From: Labia minor
Lineage: Eukaryota > Arthropoda > Insecta > Dermaptera > Spongiphoridae
Direction: 5' to 3'
Length of the DNA stretch: 64,000 nt
NCBI GenBank assembly: GCA_963082975.1
Contig: OY720346.1
Coordinates: 42,001,787 to 42,065,786, forward strand
How positions within the stretch are numbered: the first letter of the stretch is position 1; each line of letters opens with the position of its first letter. Shown here in pieces: positions 23,491 to 34,892 of the stretch. Made by a program: the position numbers and the translations under genes. Below the pieces are notes generated by a model that was given only the letters and a program-made list of their open reading frames with translations, was not told where the DNA came from and ran no database searches.

Positions 23491-24235
23491 CAGGGATGGG
23501 CATTAAGTCGATCGCGATCGACTGGTGGACCGCCGAGTCATTTTAAAGTGATCGCCTTTACTCATTGCCTTTTTTACTTAAACTACTCCTTAGCATATAA
23601 AAAATTCCATTACTCGGGGAAGAAATAACCAAAAATATAAACGAATTGTTTTCTATAACTATTGAGGAAGATGAAGTTCTTCTTCTTCAAAATGACATAA
23701 TTTTAAAAGCACATAATTCAGATCCTACAAATATTTTTTGGAATTTAATGGACGAAGTTAAGTATCCTAATTTAAAAGGTCTCGCATTAAATTTAACATC
23801 GTTCTTTGGCTCTACCTACCTATGTGAATCTGCATTTTCTACGATGAATATAATTAAATCAAAATATCGCTCCCGTCTTACAGACAATCACCTCGAATGC
23901 AGTACAAGACTGGCAGTTATACACCAAGATTTACTAAATTAGCAGAGGATATGCAGTGTAAATCTTCTAATGCGGACAATTTCACATGACTTTATCTTAA
24001 ATAATAATTCGAATCAGAATATTTCTTATCAACTTGATATTTTTATACTTTTATAATCTTTAAATTTTGTTTGAAAATATATACCTAAGTTCCTTTCTTA
24101 TTCTATTTTTTTAGTTACCTATGTACATTTATACCACATTGTTTATTATTATTATTTTAATAAATATCTGGTGGACCGACTTATTGTACAAAAATTAGAA
24201 GTAGACCGCATCCTAAAAAAGTTTGCCCATCCCTG
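23491..24235 (+). mobile_element. Internally deleted hAT element
   Basis: Inverted ends CAGGGATGGGCA and TGCCCATCCCTG are flanked by the exact duplication GTATAAGC (23483-23490, 24236-24243). Copy A at 4469 has a single GTATAAGC at the same place, a clean empty site. At 745 bp it keeps only the transposase tail. Confidence 0.92.
23646..23942 (+). pseudogene. hAT transposase C-terminal dimerisation domain fragment
   Basis: This 98-residue open frame contains FFGSTYLCESAFSTMNIIKS followed by YRSRLTDNHLECSTRLAV. This is the hAT-C dimerisation motif with the conserved CESAFS and K..R..L pattern. The catalytic core and BED finger are deleted, so this is the 3' end of an hAT transposase gene (ZBED5/FAM200-like arrangement). 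Confidence 0.85.
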
Positions 24236-24535
24236 GTATAAGCTATCCTTATTTCATGAGGAAAGCTAATATAATTTACTTATAGCTGGAAAAAAATATT
24301 TTCTTTCTAAAACAGTGAATACGAGTAAATAAAATATAAAATTCAATTTTTTTGCCAGATTTTGTAAAATCAGTGAGTTTCATTTACAAAACTTTTTTAA
24401 ATATTTAATATAAAAAAATAATCTTAATGAAAATTTGTCTTTGAGAGAGCCCGGGGGGGGGGGGCATAGGAAGGTGGAGCGGCTAGTCAAAACCCCCCCC
24501 CAGGATCAAATCCTGGTTGCACCACTGAACAAAGA

Positions 24536-24989
24536 TAATTTAATGCAAGCTAAAGGACATTAAGCCTAGTTTACATACTTTTAAGCGCGGGCCTTTTGAA
24601 GTGTTTAATATTTTTAAAATAGAAAATAATATTTATCTTTATCTTGTTAAACTTAAGATTAAAAATAATTTTTTGTAATTGTAATTTGTAAGATATTTTT
24701 TTTTAATAATGACTCAATATATTGTAAATGTTTGTTTAATTTAGGTTAACTTTATTATTATTATTGAATATATTTATATGTAATTTTTGGAATAAAATTT
24801 TATTTGAAAAATGACGAGAATGTGGGAAGTGAAATTTCTGGCCGAGGGACCATCGGTGTCGGGGTGTCGCAATATTCTCACTCCATTGTCGAAACCCTAG
24901 TTTGTAAAATGTAACCCAGGGTGGGGAGGGGGAATAACTTTTAAGTAATGAATTCTTGATATCAATTAATTTTGCTCGTATGTTTAAAT
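24536..24989. other. Unassigned stretch
   Basis: 24575-24605 (acttttaagcgcgggcc) resembles 40262-40280. From about 24893 it is homologous to 12060-12165. No gene is supported. Confidence 0.45.
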
Positions 24990-26794
24990 ACGATAGACCA
25001 GTGGCGTACCTAGGGGCGGTGGGGGCGGAGCGCACTGGGCGGCACTTATCTTGGGACGGCATTTTTTATATTTAGTTATAGTTGTAAAAAGCAACTTATT
25101 CATTTCATATTTATTTTTTTTCTTTTTTGAATAATAAATGATTATTATAAGTTTACTATTTGATTTATATAAATTATGATTAACTATATAGATTTCGAAT
25201 ATTATTCCTCGGTGTATATAAATGCATTTTAGGGTAAACTTTGAATTCTAATTCCAAGAACAGGATAATAATTTTATTTTATTGTATTCATTAAAATTCG
25301 TTGAATTCGTAAACGCGTCTTTACGATTTTGTTCGGCAATTTTTCCTAACTAAAATTTTTTGATATCAGTTTATAAATATCATTTCTTTTGAAAAGTTTA
25401 TATGATATACCAATATTTTTTTAAATCATTGATTTTTCTTTTGAAAAGCAGGGCCGGCGAAAGGCGGTCTGCTAGGTTTAAAATTTACTCTGTGTATTAA
25501 TTAATATTCATTAAATAACTTAATAATTTATTTATGAGTATCTATAATGATAAAAGCAAGTGTAATGTGTCTGTTTGTCTGTCTGTTTGTCTGTGTGTTT
25601 GTTTGACCGAGCTCTCCAGCAAAAACTATCGCACGCAGGGACCTGAAATTTTTTACAGGGAAGCACAAAGGGGCTGGCCACCAGACCTCGAAGCCCGATT
25701 TTCGATTTTTTAATTAGAAAAATTTTAAAAAAATTATAAAGAATAATTAATGAAAAATAGTTTAGTTACCATACTAGATCATAGAGGCGCTGGTGGCGAT
25801 AATTTGGCGGTAATTTAAATTCTGAGCAATGTGCAGATAAAAATTTTTTTATATATCTATTGATATTTACAATATCTCAATTGATCTTATTGGCCTTTTA
25901 AACTTTGAAAACATTCACATTACGGCTATAATTTAATACTATTAATTTTTAAGATTATGTGAGTAAATTATTTTAATTGAGAAAATTTGATCTCATAATT
26001 GGATTTTGACGTAAGATTTTAATATATAATATATTTTTTAATATTATTTTTATAGTAGTTTAGTGTTATGCTAATTTTATATTTTATTTTTATTTTGTTT
26101 ACTCTGATTTTTTTTTAAATAAATTAATAACATTTAAAATAGCATAAAAAAATTAATCGAGGCAGGAAAATTGATGGGGTTTGAAATTAATAGTGATAAG
26201 ACAAAATAATTAGTATCAGAGAGAATAATATTTGCAAAGAATTTAAATCGAGGTTGCAATCGGGAAATTATTATCAAAGGGGATCAAAATTATTAAATTA
26301 TCTTATCTTATTATGCTAGCTAAAATTGTATCTATATATATATATTGGTTCTCAAAAACCGCTCTAACGATTTTTTTCAAATTCACACTAGATATAGTAT
26401 TTATAAAGAAAAATTGAGTTTTATTGATCACATCTCTTGAAACTTACAGCTTCATTATTAATTTCTTAATTAAAAATTATATATGGGTGACGTCAGAAAT
26501 GGCATCCATTTTGAAATTTTACTCCGCCTTTTTTTAAAAAATTTTTTAAAAGATATTGTATTAATATTTTTTTTATATTTAAAATATTTTAAAATTTATT
26601 ATTTAATTTCGAAATAAAATTAAAAATATTTATTTTTAATAAAATATATATATATTTATTAATCTCTCTCAAAAATAAGCGGGAGTGTCCTCCCCTTGAC
26701 TTTCCCGCATATAAATATGTATAAAGAGTAGCGAATGAATATTTAGAATGTAATAAAGTGCTACTTCCGGTTAACTGATATTTTAAATGTAAAA

Positions 26795-27318
26795 AAAAAC
26801 AGATATGGATATAATATAAATATTTTTAATTTTATTTTATTTATAATATATAAGGGCTGGCTGTGACGTCATGAAGTGCTGGGTGACGTCATATAATTTT
26901 AAATTAAGAAAAAACTAATGAAGATGATTTTTCTCGAGGATAAAATCAATACAAAGTGCATAAGACGTGGAGATATGCCTTCACGTGAAATTTGATATGA
27001 AAATAACCCTTCACTTCCTCTCTTCGATCGGCAATACTAGCACTTCCGGTTTCCGGATTTGCACCAAAAGTTGATCCATTCATCATACTCATGCATTAAG
27101 TAAATATACCAAATTTCATCAAAATCCGTTGAGCCGTTCAAGCTGTACACATCTATACGGACGGACGGACAGACGGACGGACGGACAGACATCATGCTAA
27201 AAATACTTTTTTCTGTTAAGAAAATGCATGATTCGTGGAGATATGTACCTAAAAATATCCATAGGTGAAATGTGGTGTGAAAACAATACCTCCCTTACTA
27301 TCGTCGGTCGGTAAAAAG
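26795..27318 (-). mobile_element. Helentron-like repeat, 3'-truncated
   Basis: Family sequence begins at 'aacagatatggat' and runs to TATCGTCGGTCGGTAAAAA, so the hairpin end is missing. It contains the paired TGACGTCA sites (about 26866 and 26885) and a GTCY-type tract (27157-27190). Confidence 0.7.
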
Positions 27319-28767
27319 GAAACGCTAATTGTATAAGTAAAATGTCACTTCCGGTAGTCAGATCATGATGAAATTTGGTATCTCATTTTTACCGACCGAC
27401 GATAGTAAGGGAGGTATTGTTTTCACACCAAATTTCACATGTGGAGATTTTTACATATCTCCACGAATCATGCATTTTCTTAACAGAAATAAGTATTTTT
27501 AGCATGATGTCTGTCCGTCCGTCCGTCCGTCCGTCCGTATAGATGTGTACAGCCTGAACGGCTCAACCGATTTTGATGAAATTTGGTATATTTACTTAAT
27601 GCATCCGTGGGATGAATTGATCAACTTTTGGTGCAAATCCGGAAACCGGAAGTGGTCCGTCCGTCCGTCCGTCCGTCCGTATAGATGTATACAGCCTGAA
27701 CGGCTCAACCGATTTTGATGAAATTTGGTATATTTACTTAATGCATCAGTGGGATGAATTGATCAACTTTTGGTGCAAATCCGGAAACCGGAAGTGGTCC
27801 GTCCGTCCGTCCGTCCGTCCGTATAGATGTGTACAGCCTGAACGGCTCAACCGATTTTGATGAAATTTGGTATATTTACTTAATGCATCAGTGGGATGAA
27901 TTGATCAACTTTTGGTGTAAATCCGGAAACCGGAAGTGGTAGTATTAGCGATCGACGATAGGAAGGGAAGGGTTATTTTCACACCAAATTTCACATGAGG
28001 AGATTTTTTTATATATCACCACGAATCATGCATTTTCTTAACAGAAAAAAGTATTTTTAGCATGATGTCTGTCCGTGCGTCCGTCCGTCCTTCCGTCTGT
28101 CCGTATAAATGTGTACAGCCTGAACGGCTCAACCGATTTTGATGAAATTTGGTATCTTTACTTAAAGCATCAGTGGGATGAATTGATCAACTTTTGGTGC
28201 AAATCCGGAAACCGGAAGTGGTAGTATTAGCGATCGACGATAGGAAGGGAAGGGTTATTTTCACACCAAATTTCACATGAGGAGATTTTTTTATATATCA
28301 CCACGAATCATGCATTTTCTTAACAGAAAAAAGTATTTTTAGCATGATGTCTGTCCGTGCGTCCGTCCGTCCTTCCGTCTGTCCGTATAAATGTGTACAG
28401 CCTGAACGGCTCAACCGATTTTGATGAAATTTGGTATCTTTACTTAAAGCATCAGTGGGATGAATTGATCAACTTTTGGTACAAATCCGGAAACCGGAAG
28501 TGGTAGTATTAGCGATCGACGATAAGAAGGGAAGGGTTATTTTCGCACCAAATTTCACATAAGGAGATTTTTTTACATATCACCACGAATGTATTGGTTT
28601 TATCCTCGGGAAAAATCATCTTCATTATGTTTTTCTTAATTTAAAATTATATGACGTCACCCAGCCCTTCATGACATCACAGCCTCGGGTAACGCCGGCT
28701 ACTTCAGCTATATATTATAAATAAAATAAAATTAAAAATATTTATGTTTTATCCATATCTGTTTTTA

Positions 28768-28960
28768 CCACGTTTTTCTTAGCTTGCTTTCTTGTTTGTT
28801 TATCTGTTCGCGTCAAATCTTGCAATCGAAATTTCGACCACTTCCAGTCATCCAATCGCTCTGAAACTTTTCAGAGTTATGTATTCTGGATGACAATACA
28901 ATAAAATAACACATTCGTAGCTTGCAAGTGTTTAATTAGAGCATAATTAATGAATATTTG
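28768..28960 (+). repeat. Direct repeat Z, first copy
   Basis: Begins ACCACGTTTTTCTTAGCTTG and extends to 'attaatgaatat'. It is near-identical to 30075-30279. Both copies start at the same base after a T run, which suggests a real element end. Confidence 0.7.
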
Positions 28961-29763
28961 TATTTTGTTAACTTAAAAAGGAGAAACAATAATAATACAA
29001 CAAAAGGCCCTTTCCAAAACTTACCTTTCTCAATACATAATACAAAAGAAGAAAACAACAAAAGGGACTTTGTCAAAACATTAAAAATAAATAATACAGA
29101 TGTCCATAGTCCGCTTGTTTAAAAAAATATTCAAGAGTTGATTCTAGTATGTATTAAATATATTCAATATATTAAATATTAAATATATTATTTTTGATCT
29201 AAACGAATAGAGAATGGATTTTACATAAAATTTGTAATCATTTCACAAATTAATAATATAATAAATGACACATTGTGAATTGACGATAAAAATAAATATA
29301 TTTCATTAGATCTTATTTTATTATACTAGCAAAAATTGTATAAATATATTTTTAATTTTCTTTCGAAATTAATTAAAAAATTTTAAAATATTTTAAATAT
29401 AAAAAATATTGATACAATATCTAATACAAAAACGAGGCGGGATGCAAATATAATACATTAATTAATAATAATAATCAAAATATTAAAATCCGTTTAAATA
29501 AGAAGTTTGAAAAAATGTTCAGGTCGCTCCCCTCCAACTAAATGACAGTCCTGATCGTATGTTCCATGCTGCGAATTAAATTTGGATTAAGCATCATAAA
29601 TTCTAAAATAATAATTAAATAAATTTCAAATAACGATTAGATATTTATTAAATGAATTACTAATAAATAATATTCAATCTAATGAAATAAAGAATCTCTA
29701 TATATTATATACACGGTAAATGTATTAGAAAAAATAAAAAGCCATTTTTTTTTATGAAGAATT
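28961..29763. other. AT-rich spacer with Helitron-like start
   Basis: 28970-29060 resembles 14165-14240. 29311 begins TCTTATTTTATTATACTAGC, like the element start at 26301. 29570-29650 matches 13720-13800 inverted. No gene is seen. Confidence 0.5.
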
Positions 29764-30074
29764 TTGATTTTTTTAAATTATAATTTCTGACTTTTGATTG
29801 ATTACATTTAAAATCAATTTAAAGTTATAATTTCGTCTTTACAAAGAGAGATAAAAAATTAATAAAATCAAAATATTGAAAAAATATAATAGGGAGGTAG
29901 AAAAAAGGTTCAAACTCCCCTCTTCTTATTTTTACTTAACGGGTCTTCTGATTGGTTGCCTGTTTCGACACACCTTTTTTCGACTTAAACGCCACCCTCA
30001 ATTTCCTTCAGCTATCATTTGCTCTCTGCATCTCACCAAGTCATCATTAGCACTCTTGCTAACTGAGTGTATTT
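29764..30074 (+). promoter_or_regulatory. Displaced copy of the F-box gene 5' flank
   Basis: It is the inverse of 11275-11583, collinear over about 310 bp, including the CCAAT box (GATTGGTTG at 29949) and CTCTGCATCTCACC. It stops about 30 bp short of the coding start, where repeat Z begins (TGTATTTT then ACCACG). The frame at 29876-30091 that reads through this copy is fortuitous. What, if anything, it drives is unknown: the sequence downstream is repeat Z and no gene frame. Confidence 0.75.
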
Positions 30075-30279
30075 TACCACGTTTTTCTTAGCTTGCTTTC
30101 TTGTTTGTTTGTTTGTTTATTTATCTGTTCGGGTCAAATCTTGCAATCGAAATTTCGACCACTTCCAGTCATCCAATCGCTCTGAAACTTTTCAGAGTAA
30201 TGTATTCTGGATGACAATACAATAAAATAACACATTCGTAGCTTGCAAGTGTTTAATTAGAGCATAATTAATGAATATA
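30075..30279 (+). repeat. Direct repeat Z, second copy
   Basis: Same as 28768-28960 with an expanded GTTT tract. It replaces the F-box coding region that would be expected after the promoter copy. Confidence 0.7.
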
Positions 30280-30637
30280 ATTTTGTATGGGAAAATCAAA
30301 ACAAAAAGTGTAAATATTTAAATTTGAAAAAAACCGTTAAAAACCCGTTAAAAGAATAATATAATATGTATAATATTTAAAATGTAAATAAATTTGAAAG
30401 AAGGTATATTAATGTTTTGTACTGTAATTTAGAAAACAAAATTTAAATTTATGATGAGTTTTAGGCAATAAAGAATTAAAATATGACAAATTTAAAAATT
30501 TCTCTTTATAATTCAATTTAAATTTATTACTTTCAGGATAATAGTATTTCATGACTATTAAAGTCAATCAAAAAACTTAAAAGTAGTATAGGTCAAGTGA
30601 AATCGATTGCAATATATGAAGACTAAAAAGTAGAAAA

Positions 30638-31491
30638 TAATACTTTATATAAAAAAAAAACTTTTTTAAAAAACCACGTTTTTAACGCACTAAAAAGAAG
30701 AAAATAATTTTTCTGAAACCCCATAGGTACTGACATTACAAACAAGAGATATGATTTGAAGAAAATTTTCTATAACGTAAAACGTGGGGCGCAACTATGG
30801 CTAAAATATTCTGTATCGTATAAAAATTTATAAATAAATGTTATTAGGTACAAATTAATAGGATAAATGAATTCATATTTTAATTAGCTTCAAAAAGTAA
30901 AGCTTATAACTTATCGAAATTTTTAAAAGAGGTAAATTTAATTTATGAAAAGATTACCTTTAGATTACTAATAATATTCACTTTTAAAAAATTCTGATAA
31001 AAAATTACATCCTAACAATATTCTGGTAAATAATATAAGAAATTTAACTTGAAGAAATCTAAAACTAAATTTTGCTACTGCAAAACTTCTAGCAAATATT
31101 TAATATTTATGTTAATAAAATTTCTAAAGTGTAAATTGAAGATGTTTATTTAATATTAAGGAATTAATTTTCCAAAAAAAATTTACATTAATAAAAGTAT
31201 TCTGTTGGATTACTAATAATATTCCCTTTTACAAAAAGTCTGGTAAAAAATATAAAACTTAAAATATAAATCCATGGATATTGAAATAAATTAATCAAAG
31301 AAATTATATTGCATTTAAAAAATTTATTATTATTTGCGCCCCACGTTTTACGTTATAGAAAATTTTCTTCAAATCATATCTCTTGTTTGTAATGTCAGTA
31401 CCTATGGGGTTTCAGAAAAATTATTTTCTTCTTTTTAGTGCGTTAAAAACGTGGTTTTTTAAAAAAGTTTTTTTTTTATATAAAGTATTAT
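30638..31491. repeat. Foldback element with ~155-bp inverted arms
   Basis: The arms at about 30638-30793 and 31336-31491 are near-perfect inverse copies ('ttttctgaaaccccatagg' against 'cctatggggtttcagaaaa'). The loop is about 540 bp of AT-rich sequence with no frame. It could be a foldback transposon or a large-TIR miniature element. Confidence 0.8.
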
Positions 31492-31822
31492 TTATTACAT
31501 TAATAGATATATTAACATTATTTGAAATAGTTTCTGTAGCTGGAAATTAATTTACTTCAAACCGTCGGTCGGTTCGGACCTGGCCACAGGTCAACTTATT
31601 TTTCATATTTTTAAATCTATATACAAAATATGAAGCAAATATCTCGAAGCAAACTGGTACTTTACTTGAAAGGTAAACGCAACCATTGTAGGTAAAGTGC
31701 CACTTCCGGTTAACCGATTTTGACGAAATTTTGATAGAAATCTACAAACTGTGAATAATATCGGTGTACCAAATTTCGAAGTCCTAGCTTGATTAGTTTT
31801 TGAGTAAATTTGCTTACAGACA

Positions 31823-31865
<43 letters not shown>

Positions 31866-32039
31866 CATACATACATACATACATACACACACACAGACAT
31901 AATTCGAAAAATGGTATTTTCCGACTCAGGGAGGTCTAAAACGTCAAGATCTATCAAAATCTCGAAGTCGAAATTTTTGACGATTCCAATACTTCCCTTA
32001 TACGAAGTATGCGGGAAAGTAAAAAAAACAACAAAACAA

Positions 32040-32700
32040 ATAAATGTCTTTGAAAGATGGTAAAAATATCTTTTTAATTATCAAAATAACATAGACCAAT
32101 GGTAAGAACAATTGTTTTTACTCCCCGAGTTCGAAGGATCGAAACTCGCCGCGTGCATTTTTTTTTTTATCTATTTTCGTGATTTATTTATTCATTGTTC
32201 TTTTATTAAATTTAATTTATTTTATTTTATTTTATTAATTAAAATGATGCAACATTTAATAATTGTAATATTGTAATAAAAAAACCGGAGGAAAATAATT
32301 TTTTTTTTTTTTTTTTAATCTATTATTTTTTAATAAATTACTATTTTATATTTATTTATTCATTGTTCTTTTATTAAATTTAAATATTTATTAATATTAT
32401 TTATTATTAATTTATATATCGATGACATATGACATTCATATTGAAATTTGACTCCCGCCTTTTTTTAAAAGATATATATTTTTTATATTTAAAATATTTT
32501 AAAATTGTTTATTTAATTTCGAAATAAAATTAAAAATATATATTTTAATAATATTTTATAATTATAAATTACGATATATATTTATCATTCTTCCAATAAA
32601 AAAAAAATATTCATGCACTTAGAAACATACCTACCCCAAGTTCCATTCATTTTAATCAGATTGATGCAATGATGCAACATTTAATAATTGTAATAAATAT
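32040..32700. other. AT-rich stretch without recognised gene
   Basis: Poly-T and ATTT-rich sequence. 32400-32560 resembles 26480-26660, so it is probably another part of the same Helitron-like family. Confidence 0.45.
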
Positions 32701-33061
32701 TTAAAGAATTGTGTATCAGCTCGGTGTCCCAAGTATTAATATTACCAGCCAAACCCAATATAATAATGAATTATTTTTTTTTAACTTAATTACCTAGCCG
32801 AGGCTCGGGGTCCCGGTGTGATCTTAATATATTGTCAGAATTAGATAAATAATGTAGGGAGAAAAATTATTTAAAAATAGATATTTATTTAAATGAAATA
32901 AAATTATTTAATTTACAGAATGAAAATGACTATAATAATGTCTAAACATTTTTTCGAGCGACAGCTCGGTATCCCAGGTATTAATATTACCAGCCAAACC
33001 CAATAATAATGAATCATTTTTTTTAACTTAAGTACCGAGCCGAGGCTCGGGGTCCCGGTAC
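32700..33061 (+). repeat. Twin Helitron-like 3' ends
   Basis: The segment 'tattaccagccaaacccaat...gccgaggctcggggtcccgg' occurs twice, ending at about 32816 and 33059, with about 120 bp of other sequence between. Each ends in the GAGCCGAGGCTC-type stem. Confidence 0.65.
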
Positions 33062-33414
33062 TAGGTCATAAAATAGAGAAGGCTGGGGCCGACAGGGCAC
33101 ATGGCTAGCATGGGAGAGGAAAATATATTGGTGGGAGTTCGATTGGAAAACGTCCGTTTGGAAGACCAATTGTGAACAGGGTGGACAATGTAGGAAGGAA
33201 CGTGAGAGAGATAGGATAGGGTAGGAGTTAGATTGTTATAGATCAGAATAGGGACACTCGGGGGGGGGGGGGTAAAGGGGGCGGAGCCCCCGTCTAGGTG
33301 TGAAGAGCGCCGAAGGCGCTCTGATCAGCTAGTTAATTTATAAAACCACTATTTAATAGAAAGGGCGGCAAACTGGATATCGCCCCGGACGGCAAAAGTT
33401 CTAGGTACGCCACC

Positions 33415-34300
33415 ACGATAGAAACCTCTTCACTTTCTATAGTAGCTAAAATTTAATCAAGTTGTTTTTTAAATTCAAAGACTCGGATGGGATTAAAAAA
33501 TTGCTAAATTAAAAATTTATTCAAATTCAAAAATTATTTAATAAAAAACAAAATTTCAATAAAAAAATTATTATTTGATCTTAATTTAATTATAAAACAA
33601 AACCTTAAATCTAATTTAACTGGGGAGAAGTGCATATATGTTTTCGGCCAACAGGATTGGGAAAAGGGATTTGCCGCCGATGGTTTCCTTGGTGTCTTCT
33701 TCAGCCGTTGATTTCTCGGTCAATTGATCCAGTTATCAATTGTCGGTGGACACTCCTCGAGTATCCAAACGTTTATTTGGGGTCCAACATCGAGGCAATG
33801 CCGATGAAATTCCTCTAGGAACCAGTGTTTTCTCTCCTTCGAAGCAAATCGAAAACGGTGAAGCAATTAAAATCTGGCTCAACCTCTGGCTGAATCTCCT
33901 CGTTGAGTTTCCCAACTCGGATAGGGGTGGCGTCGGAGGCGTTGAGACATAGGGCAGGTAGAGCACCGTGGGCGGAGCGAATCAGAGGAGGTGTCAAGCG
34001 ATCCATTAAGTCAAGGGGGCCCATAGAGCCTGCAGTCCATTTTTATAGGTATTGCCAGGATGGGGGCCGATCAAACTCGCATTAGGGGTAGGATAGGAGT
34101 GGTGAAATTATTAATTTATTATAATAAAAACAACTTAAATATTAAATTAAATTAACATACAAATACTACATATTAATTATAATTTTATAATTAATTAATA
34201 TATAATTTGTTATTATATTTAAATGATTAAATAAAAATTGATAGAGGGCGGGAATTCAAATTAATTTTCTTAAGTTTCCATGCGGTACCAAATATAATAA
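33415..34300 (-). repeat. GC-rich LTR-like relic, copy 2
   Basis: Homologous to 12165-13105. The GC-rich centre is at 33640-34080. On the minus strand CCTATAAAAATGG (about 34045) corresponds to the TATA box of copy 1. The palindrome persists in weaker form (CAATTGATC...TATCAATTG, 33721-33742). The left part continues at 24893-24997 across the nested elements. Several overlapping short frames on both strands are GC shadows. Confidence 0.5.
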
Positions 34301-34892
34301 CTAAATTTAAAAAATTTAATTTTACAATTATATAGGTATACATAAAGTGAGATTTAAAAAAAACAATTTTATTGATTACCAAAAAATAAATTATTCATAT
34401 TTTTTAAATAATTTTCAAGTTAAAACTATGATCTAGATAATATAATTAAATAAAATATTTTAATATAATTAAATATGTAATTAGATTCTTAAAAAACAGA
34501 TATATCATAGAATTAATATTTTGATATAATACAGGGGCGGTCCGTCCATAGGCGCTGCGACGCTGCAGCACCCCCTAGTAAACTATATATATGAAAAATA
34601 CTTTTTATATCGGTCTATTAAAATGATAATATAATTGATATTTTATAAAATTAAAACAGTAATATTTATAATATTGTTTCAATATTTTATACAAATTTTA
34701 TTAAAGACAATTAATTTAATGAATATCAAAGAGAATTGTTTTAATATTTGTTCAGAATTTACTTAAAAACGCTGCGTTTAAAATAGCGCTAACTAATTCG
34801 ACATTCGGCACGGTTCGTCAGTTTCCGCTAATTTTCGCATCCATACATACCAAGTGCAGGCATCGCTGTTTAAACGGCAGCGTCAACAAGTG

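Larger units (their letters stand above)
19579..24527. mobile_element. hAT-like element, copy B, with nested insertions
   Basis: The ends are CAGTGGAGCAACCAGG and CCTGGTTGCACCACTG, flanked by the exact 8-bp duplication AACAAAGA (19571-19578 and 24528-24535). Compared with copy A (2446-4766) it has three extra insertions: a Helentron-like repeat (19723-20354), a mariner (21886-23079) and a short hAT (23491-24235). Outside them the two copies are nearly identical. Confidence 0.9.
27386..31598 (+). mobile_element. Helentron-like repeat, expanded and split
   Basis: It starts TTTTTACCGACCGACGATAG at 27386. It breaks at 28767 in 'atatctgttttt' and resumes at about 31490 with 'attacattaatagatata'. 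It ends with CGGACCTGGCCACAGGTCAA. Inside is a tandem array: three units of about 144 bp (27504-27940) beginning with (TCCG)n, then two units of about 280 bp (27941-28502). The insertion 28768-31490 is absent from all other copies. Confidence 0.75.
26680..32024 (+). repeat. Interspersed TIR repeat X, split by later insertions
   Basis: The pieces 26690-26795, 27318-27385 and 31600-32024 together match the uninterrupted copy at 55404-56118. The ends carry an inverted ACTTTCCCGCATA / TATGCGGGAAAGT. A (CATA)n microsatellite (31826-31890) expanded here but not in the other copy. The open frames over it are readings of the microsatellite. Confidence 0.75.
26301..33061 (+). mobile_element. Helitron-like insertion inside Helitron copy 2
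   Basis: The borders are fixed by comparison with 7851-8857. It begins TCTTATCTTATTATGCTAGC after A and ends GCCGAGGCTCGGGGTCCCGG-TAC before T. The end is a palindromic CCGAGCCGAGGCTCGG stem. TC start, A|T target and terminal hairpin fit a Helitron, but the last bases (GTAC) are not a classical CTRR. A second start-like sequence (TCTTATTTTATTATACTAGC) is at 29311 and a second end-like stem at 32795-32818, so two related elements may be nested or chimeric. Confidence 0.6.
25541..33332 (+). mobile_element. Non-autonomous Helitron, copy 2, interrupted
   Basis: It starts TCTATAATGATAAAAGCAAG after A and ends with GAGCGCCGAAGGCGCTC...CTAG before T. It is collinear with 7851-8857 except for a 6.8-kb insertion at 26301-33061, which copy 1 lacks (copy 1 reads 'attaaattataggtcat' across 8590). 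Without the insert its length is about 1030 bp. It carries a longer GTCT microsatellite near its start. Confidence 0.88.
24998..33414. mobile_element. hAT-like element split by a Helitron nest
   Basis: The left end is CAGTGGCGTACCTAGG (from 24998/24999) and the right end CTAGGTACGCCACC. Both are flanked by the exact 8-bp duplication ACGATAGA (24990-24997 and 33415-33422). The flanks join two halves of the LTR-like relic whose uninterrupted copy is at 12060-13105. Only about 625 bp belong to this element itself (24998-25540 and 33333-33414). The rest is the Helitron inserted at 25541. Confidence 0.85.

Noticed and set aside
29876..30091. 71-codon frame through the displaced promoter copy
   Set aside because: The matching frame is not conserved in the original 5' flank and runs into repeat Z.
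31603..32063. Repetitive Tyr/Met/Cys and Thr/His/Ile frames
   Set aside because: They are translations of the (CATA)n microsatellite inside repeat X.
33630..34085. Similar short frames on both strands
   Set aside because: Second copy of the same GC-rich relic. The frames are not conserved between the two copies.
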